Below, piece by piece: positions 59,418-64,000 of a DNA stretch of 64,000 bases (its first letter is position 1; each line of letters opens with the position of its first letter). Origin of the DNA: an uncultured Verrucomicrobiales bacterium. GTDB lineage: Bacteria > Verrucomicrobiota > Verrucomicrobiia > Verrucomicrobiales > Akkermansiaceae. Where the stretch lies: the NCBI GenBank assembly GCA_937928735.1, contig CALFVF010000007.1, positions 32,645 to 96,644 of the forward strand, written 5' to 3'. The notes under the pieces are model-generated. The model had not been told where the DNA came from, searched no databases, and saw only the letters and a program-made list of their open reading frames with translations. The position numbers and the translations under genes were made by a program.

Positions 59418-59482
59418 TGCCTTTGTTTCGTAGAGAGAGCTGAGAGAGTTGGGTGTGTCTGGGCAGAGTTGGCAAAGAAAAA

Positions 59483-59508
59483 CCCTGATCGCAATGAAGA
59501 GATCAGGG
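59483..59508 (-). terminator. Rho-independent terminator of rplI
   Basis: CCCTGATC (59483-59490) pairs with GATCAGGG (59501-59508) around a 10-base loop; on the minus strand it continues into TTTTTC. It serves rplI and may also limit read-through from the convergent purN unit. Confidence 0.8.
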
Positions 59509-59559
59509 TGGAAAATGGGAAAAAATTGTGAATCAAATTACTCAGCCGAATAAACCGGA

Positions 59560-60024
59560 TTACTCAGCGTCGCTGAGTGCTTCTACTTTCACAAATAGCT
59601 TAGCGGTCACCTCAGCGTGAAGTTTCACTTCGACCTTAGTTTCACCGGAAGACTTGATTGGCTTGTCGAGCTGGATCGCTGTACGGTCAACAGTGTGACC
59701 AGCTTCTTCGAGCTTTTTCTGAATATCAATAGAAGTCACAGAACCAAATGCCTTGCCGCCTTGGCCAAGCTCTAGTTTAAAGACAGGCTTAAACTTGTTG
59801 ATCTTATTAGCAAGCTTCTGAGCTTCTTCGAGCTCTTTCGCCTCACGCTCTGCACGTGCAGCTTGGAGGTCTTCCAAGTTCTTGAGATTTTCCTGAGTGG
59901 CTTCATAAGCCTTGCCTTGTGGGACAAGGAAATTGTTGGCGAAACCAGACTTCACTTTAACGACGTCTGCTTCAGCGCCGAGTCCCTCGATTTTTTCGCG
60001 GAGAATTACTTCTTTTGTAGCCAT
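59560..60024 (-). CDS. rplI: 50S ribosomal protein L9
   Basis: A 154-residue protein from ATG 60024: KEVILREKIEGLGAEADVVKVKSGFANNFLVPQGKA is the L9 N-domain, followed by the long connecting helix (ARAEREAKELEEAQKLANKI) and the C-terminal domain (FGSVTSIDIQKKLEEAGHTVDRTAI). The ORF-track start 21 codons upstream is not conserved. rpsF, rpsR and ssb, common neighbours elsewhere, are absent. Confidence 0.97.
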   Translation of the reverse strand: MATKEVILREKIEGLGAEADVVKVKSGFANNFLVPQGKAYEATQENLKNLEDLQAARAEREAKELEEAQKLANKINKFKPVFKLELGQGGKAFGSVTSIDIQKKLEEAGHTVDRTAIQLDKPIKSSGETKVEVKLHAEVTAKLFVKVEALSDAE

Positions 60025-60144
60025 AGAAAATTGTTTGTTGCAGTTAGCGGGGTGCGAGGAATTAGAGGGGAAGCAGAGACTAGTCAAGCCAGTTTTTGAT
60101 TTATCCGCACCTGTATTAGCAAAAATGCTCTAAAAATACGAATC

Positions 60145-60954
60145 TCATCGCTGGCATCGGCCACAATAAAATGTCGATCGCTGAGCTTGGGTGATTTTTT
60201 TGATTGAGGAGTGGCATTGTTTACAGCGCTCACTCTCGCGTCCATAGACGAAGAGTTGTTGCTGGAAGTAGCCAGGAGAGCCATCTTGATTGACGAAGTC
60301 CCTGAGTGTCGTGCCTCCCTGCTCAATAGCTGCTCGCAGCGTCCTTAGAATGACATGGTAGAGTGTTTCTAGGCGTTTTGCGCTGATCGCATTGGCAGGG
60401 CGTGCAGGGTGAATACCCGCGCTAAAGAGGGATTCGCAGGCGTAGATGTTTCCGACTCCCACCACGGTCGTGTTTTTCATCAAGTGAGGTTTGATCGCTG
60501 AGCTCGAGGCACGACAGCTCTCAAGAAAATAGGGGAGAGTAAAATCGTCGCTGAAGGGCTCGGGCCCCAGTTTTCTGAGCAGAGAGTGATGAAGGCCGTC
60601 TTTGTTTTCTAGAATACAGCCAAAACGGCGCGGATCGTGAAATCTAAGTTCTAGTGAGTCACCGAGGTGAAAGACCACATGATCGTGCTTGCGAAGTTCT
60701 GAGCCAGTATCACAGATCCGCAGGCTACCAGACATGCCTAAGTGTAGGAGTAGGTCGGACTGGTTCGTTTCGATCAGTAGATACTTTCCGCGGCGCTTCA
60801 CCGCACTCACCTTTGCCTGGCTGAGAGAATGGATAGCTTCGTCCACGGGCCAGCGAAGCTTGTGATTGTACACAGTCGTGTGGAGAATGGTCTGGCCGAG
60901 TAAGTAGGGCTCTATGCCGCGCCTTGTTGTTTCGACCTCTGGTAATTCAGGCAT
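60145..60954 (-). CDS. mutM: Formamidopyrimidine-DNA glycosylase
   Basis: Base-excision repair enzyme removing 8-oxoguanine. From ATG 60954 the 269-residue protein begins MPELPEVETTRRGIEPYLLGQ with the catalytic Pro2 and Glu3. RRGKYLLIE, LHLGMSGSL, HDPRRFG, VVGVGNIYACESLF (H2TH region) and the C-terminal zinc finger CKQCH...YCGRCQR are all present. The ORF-track extension upstream covers a short tandem DNA repeat and is not real. mgtE ends 58 bases upstream. Confidence 0.96.
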   Translation of the reverse strand: MPELPEVETTRRGIEPYLLGQTILHTTVYNHKLRWPVDEAIHSLSQAKVSAVKRRGKYLLIETNQSDLLLHLGMSGSLRICDTGSELRKHDHVVFHLGDSLELRFHDPRRFGCILENKDGLHHSLLRKLGPEPFSDDFTLPYFLESCRASSSAIKPHLMKNTTVVGVGNIYACESLFSAGIHPARPANAISAKRLETLYHVILRTLRAAIEQGGTTLRDFVNQDGSPGYFQQQLFVYGRESERCKQCHSSIKKITQAQRSTFYCGRCQR

Positions 60955-61012
60955 GGTATTTTGTGGAGAATAGTAGGGGAATAGTAGGGGAATAGTAGTG
61001 GAATGCTTCTTT

Positions 61013-62404
61013 TTAGAGTCCAAGAATGAGGCTAGCGACAGTGAAGTAAATCACCATGCCTGAGACATCCACAATTGTGGTGATCGCAGGTGCAGCAATG
61101 ATAGCCGGATCAATACGGAGAGCCCTAGCTCCAATAGGTAGTAAAGAACCGACAAGTGTTGAAGTTGTGATCTGAGTGGCCAGAGCAATTGCGATGCTCA
61201 GCGCGAATTTAAATAAACTAACAGACTCTGGAAGAAGAGAGCCAAAGGCTGGCACCATGGCGAAACAAGATAGCGCGATGCAGGTGCCTAACAGGCTTCC
61301 TAATAGCAAACCCAGCTTGAGCTCCTTCCACGCGACCCTCCAGAATGTGTCCGAGCCCAGTTCTCCCAGAGCCATAGCGCGAATCACCATTGTGGCAGCT
61401 TGTCCACCAGTATTACCGCCAGCCGCCACCACCATAGGCAGGAAGAGAGAGAGAATGTATAAATCTGTGAGAACCGTTTCATACTGAATCATCACAACAC
61501 CGGAGGCAATCGCCAGAAATGCCAGACCGAGTAGCCAAGGGAAGCGTCGTTTAAAATGTGTTGATGTTGTCGTGTTCAGATAGGTCTCTTGGCTTTGTTC
61601 ACCGACAACCCCCGCCATTTTCTCAATATCCTCAGTAGACTCCTGCTCTAGGATTTCGATCGCATCATCGTGAGTAATAACACCCAGTAGTCGATTTTGC
61701 TCATCCACAACAGGTAGGATAATGAGATCGTACTTAGAGAACATCATCGCCGCCTCTTCCTGATCCGCAGAGGCGAGTATCGTGTGACCACAATCGCGGT
61801 AGAGGTCTTTCACAGGAGTATTCCAGTTACTAAAGGCTAGGTCGCGGAATCGGACGCGCCCTAGTAAACGGTCTTTTCCGTCCACCACATAGATACGTGC
61901 CAGAGACTCAGCCTCACCATGGTCTTTTTGGATGTACTCGAGGGCTTGTTTGACACTCATATCAGAGGTAATCGTGCCAGGATGGGTCGTCATTCTACCA
62001 CCAGCAGTGTCCTCGCTGTACTTCAATAGAGAGCGAGTCGTCTCAATTTCCTCAGGTTCCACCAGATTAAGAAGCTCCTCTCTTTTCTCACCAGGAACGT
62101 GCTGAAGAATATCGACCAAATCATCATCTGTGATCTGATCGAGTAATTCTCGCTGCTCCTCAGTGCTGAAGCGCTCCATAGAGTCTTCGATGAGAGAACC
62201 GGGGAGATTAGGAATCACCTCAGCAAACCTCTGAGCACCCAGAGAGTCCGCAAAAAAGTCTCTTTCCACATCATTGAGATCCTCAAACAAATCTGCGAGG
62301 TCTGCATAGTGTAAGTCAGCAGCGGCTGCATGAAATGCCTCTACGTTTTGGGAGCGGACACTATCGATGAGTGCCTTGGTCGTAAGCTCATGATCCTCAT
62401 GCAT
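61013..62404 (-). CDS. mgtE: Magnesium transporter MgtE
   Basis: A 463-residue Mg2+ channel. Its cytoplasmic N-domain (about 1-130; DLHYADLADLFEDLND, LLDQITDDDLVDILQHVPGE) is followed by two CBS domains (about 135-255; SLLKYSEDTAGGRMTT, VVDGKDRLLGRVRFRDL, VVDEQNRLLGVITHDDAIEI), a connecting helix and five transmembrane helices containing AAGGNTGGQAATMVIRAMALGEL and VDVSGMVIYF. No Mg-responsive leader was recognised upstream. mutM lies just downstream on the same strand. Confidence 0.95.
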   Translation of the reverse strand: MHEDHELTTKALIDSVRSQNVEAFHAAAADLHYADLADLFEDLNDVERDFFADSLGAQRFAEVIPNLPGSLIEDSMERFSTEEQRELLDQITDDDLVDILQHVPGEKREELLNLVEPEEIETTRSLLKYSEDTAGGRMTTHPGTITSDMSVKQALEYIQKDHGEAESLARIYVVDGKDRLLGRVRFRDLAFSNWNTPVKDLYRDCGHTILASADQEEAAMMFSKYDLIILPVVDEQNRLLGVITHDDAIEILEQESTEDIEKMAGVVGEQSQETYLNTTTSTHFKRRFPWLLGLAFLAIASGVVMIQYETVLTDLYILSLFLPMVVAAGGNTGGQAATMVIRAMALGELGSDTFWRVAWKELKLGLLLGSLLGTCIALSCFAMVPAFGSLLPESVSLFKFALSIAIALATQITTSTLVGSLLPIGARALRIDPAIIAAPAITTIVDVSGMVIYFTVASLILGL

Positions 62405-62431
62405 GCCGTAACCTTAACGAGGGAACTAGCG

Positions 62432-62605
62432 ATGAAAAGTCAAATAGCTCAGAGAGCGAGAGAGATAACACTATTTGAAATAACCAGCATGGAAGGCACT
62501 TTGTTACAATCAATAAGAGCAGTGGTTAGAAGTGAAAAGGATGAAACAATCCTCAATCATGCACAAAAAAGAGAGAAGATCGGTGAGGAACTTGTAGGAA
62601 AATAA
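62432..62605 (+). CDS. Possible small protein (57 aa), uncertain
   Basis: A 57-codon ORF between mgtE and tRNA-His, starting at ATG 62432 with GAGGGA seven bases upstream, one of the better ribosome binding sites here. The product is charged and helical (AREITLFEITSMEGTLLQSIRAVVRSEKDETIL) with no known domain. The larger ORF-track version beginning at 62330 overlaps mgtE antisense and is discounted. It may be a chance ORF. Confidence 0.3.
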   Translation: MKSQIAQRAREITLFEITSMEGTLLQSIRAVVRSEKDETILNHAQKREKIGEELVGK

Positions 62606-62687
62606 CTATTTTTATCTTGCAATCCTTTGTACTTGTACTAAGTCTCCGACCGCGCCTGCACTAGCAGGTTCAAACCTTCAAACATAT

Positions 62688-62764
62688 GGTGGCCGTAGCT
62701 CAGTTGGTAGAGCCCCTGATTGTGATTCAGGTTGTCGCGGGTTCGAGTCCCGTCGGTCGCCCCA
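62688..62764 (+). tRNA. tRNA-His (anticodon GTG)
   Basis: The full cloverleaf is readable: acceptor GTGGCCG pairs with CGGTCGC (two G-U pairs), D-arm GCTCAGTTGGTAGAGC, anticodon arm CCTGA-TTGTGAT-TCAGG with anticodon GTG, and T-arm CGGG-TTCGAGT-CCCG. Position 62688 supplies the extra G-1 characteristic of tRNA-His opposite discriminator C73, and CCA is encoded (62762-62764). Confidence 0.96.
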
Positions 62765-63046
62765 TTGAACTGTAGCATTGTTTGTTGGGATTTCGGAATC
62801 TCCACTAAAGGTTGGACGATAAAGTGCGTTGTTGTTTCTTTTCTAGTTAATAACTAGGACTTCTGAAAATCATGTGACACGCCCGGGGAGTACTTATTTT
62901 TGCGCTTGTTTACTGGATTCATAGTGAGATCTGCGAGTCTTAATAAAAAGCTGTTTGATTGTTCAACCCGATGTCTGGAATCAAAGGTTGCTTGTTTGTG
63001 TGAGATTTCTTATTTGTCAGCTGAATCTACGTTAAAAGAAGAATCT

Positions 63047-63748
63047 ATGAACTCCATTGAGGGCTTATTAGGCTATAAATTCCGAAACTCATTGTTACTG
63101 GCTGAGGCGCTTACTCATCCGAGTTTAGCATACGAGACGCAGCGGCCGCATTTTGATAATCAACGCCTAGAGTTCTTAGGAGATGCCGTGTTGCAACTTG
63201 TGCTCACAGAGCGACTCTATACTCTATTTCCAGGATTTGCAGAAGGAGATCTCACAAAAATGAGAGCGAGACTAGTTTCCAGGGACGCGCTCGCCGCGTT
63301 TTCTAACACATGGAAGCTAGGTGAGTTTATATTGTTGGGAAAAGGAGAGGAATCAAGTGGAGGGCGCACAAGGCCCTCCACGCTGGCAGATGCATTTGAA
63401 GCGGTGCTCGGAGCCGTGTATCTAGACGGTGGTTTTGAAGCAGTGAAGAAAGTAGTCCTCAGTGCCGCAGAAGCAGAGATAAAACGCATAGTAGAAGCCC
63501 CCGAAGAAAAGAACCCGAAAGGACAACTCCAAGAGCTGCTCCAAGCTATTAAACCTGTTAGCCCAGTGTATGAGTTAATTGCAGAGTCTGGCCCAGATCA
63601 TGCTAAAGAATTCCGAGTCAACGTCATCTGGGATGGTAGAGCGTTAGCGCAAGGTGTCGGCAAAAATAAAAAAGAAGCAGAAGCCGCTGCCGCCTTATCA
63701 GCAATCAAAGAGCGCCGGTGGGAGAGTCTAGGGGTGCTAAATTCTTAA
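63047..63748 (+). CDS. rnc: Ribonuclease III
   Basis: Double-strand-specific endonuclease for rRNA and mRNA processing. From ATG 63047 the protein has 233 residues: an RNase III domain with the signature NQRLEFLGDAVLQL (about residues 38-51), GDLTKMRARLVS and LADAFEAVLGAVYLDGG with metal-binding Asp/Glu, and a C-terminal double-stranded RNA-binding domain (about 155-225, NPKGQLQELLQ, AEAAAALSAIKE). The ORF track adds 49 codons upstream with no similarity. The 283 bases before it, from tRNA-His, hold nothing I recognise. era or mltG are not adjacent. Confidence 0.95.
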   Translation: MNSIEGLLGYKFRNSLLLAEALTHPSLAYETQRPHFDNQRLEFLGDAVLQLVLTERLYTLFPGFAEGDLTKMRARLVSRDALAAFSNTWKLGEFILLGKGEESSGGRTRPSTLADAFEAVLGAVYLDGGFEAVKKVVLSAAEAEIKRIVEAPEEKNPKGQLQELLQAIKPVSPVYELIAESGPDHAKEFRVNVIWDGRALAQGVGKNKKEAEAAAALSAIKERRWESLGVLNS

Positions 63749-63896
63749 GAAATAAAAAGAAATACAGACCCTGAGAGTGTGGAGGGGTAGAAAAGTCCAT
63801 CAAATACTTATTGTTGTCAATTCTTCACAACGAGTGAGTTGTGGTCATCACGAATACACCCCATGAAAAAAGTTCACAAAAAGGTGTAGAAAAGTA

Positions 63897-63924
63897 TTGA
63901 CCTGAAGGCGTATGAATGTAGATT
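63897..63924 (+). promoter_or_regulatory. Predicted strong promoter, possibly of an rRNA operon starting beyond the window
   Basis: TTGACC (63897-63902) and TAGATT (63919-63924) with a 16-base spacer, followed by GC-rich CCGCCCCGCCC. The remaining 76 bases contain no ORF but a stable hairpin, fitting a non-coding RNA leader. That an rRNA operon follows is inference. Confidence 0.45.
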
Positions 63925-63966
63925 GCCGCCCCGCCCAAGAAGGGCACTAAGCAACCTAGCGAGGCA

Positions 63967-63995
63967 GTTCAGACTGAGTCACGGATTCACTGAAC
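63967..63995 (+). other. Stem-loop in the leader at the window's right edge
   Basis: GTTCAG (63967-63972) pairs with CTGAAC (63990-63995), and TGAGTC with GATTCA (one G-U pair) inside it around loop ACG, with a two-base bulge. There is no U-run, so it is not a typical terminator; leader RNA structure is possible. Confidence 0.5.
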
Positions 63996-64000
63996 AACAC

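Overview
The window looks like chromosomal backbone DNA of a member of the Verrucomicrobia (PVC group), most likely Verrucomicrobiales. This rests on recognisable families rather than on any search: an exosortase-associated TIGR04073 protein, a DUF5069 protein, a tandem AP2-like protein, an STN-like secreted protein, a Ser/Thr kinase with a periplasmic HEAT-like tail, a membrane-spanning ECF sigma factor, and lpxA indicating a Gram-negative envelope. Genes are densely packed, often overlap by 1-19 bases, and many starts lack an obvious Shine-Dalgarno sequence. No insertion sequence, prophage or CRISPR array was seen.

Layout. 1-6100: the 3' end of an ovothiol-type methyltransferase, a tiny XapX gene, gltX, an M29 aminopeptidase, an AP2-like protein, a small EamA protein and rsmB. 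6200-10100: an exosortase-associated protein, a large kinase and a lipoprotein built of twelve 11-residue repeats. 10280-22114: mfd, a DUF5069 protein, an MFS carrier, an STN-like protein, a coiled-coil/OmpA protein, a HAD phosphatase coupled to tsaD, a DUF3500 protein, a TetR C-domain protein without a visible DNA-binding domain, and an ECF sigma factor with many membrane segments. 22261-29736: valS, a zinc-ribbon membrane protein, iscA-like and fmdB-like genes, a polysaccharide deacetylase and a dynamin-like GTPase. 29765-45361: one uninterrupted 19-gene minus-strand block for a type IV pilus/type II secretion-like machine. 45609-64000: housekeeping genes (ychF, panD, secG, a rhomboid protease, lpxA, rpsI-rplM, fabF, serB, hom, nadC, purN, rplI, mutM, mgtE, tRNA-His, rnc), ending in what looks like an rRNA-type promoter and leader.

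The most interesting region is the 29.8-45.4 kb block. Read in transcription order it encodes an ABC ATPase, an ABC permease, a membrane-anchored His/Asp-rich protein, a PilT-like ATPase, a prepilin, a strong hairpin, a PilM/PilN-like fusion, PilO-like and PilP/GspC-like proteins, a secretin, a possible free-standing ATPase N-domain, PilB/GspE, PilC/GspF, a membrane protein, a second pseudopilin and four exported or membrane-anchored proteins of unknown function. The ABC pair plus a third membrane protein recalls the pilGHI genes needed for type IV pili in Myxococcus xanthus, but the His-rich domain and the trailing exported proteins match nothing I recognise. No prepilin peptidase lies in the window.

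A second non-coding signal is a near-identical ~30-base palindromic repeat present three times (about 6067, 9292 and 17422), once supplying the stop codon of a gene.
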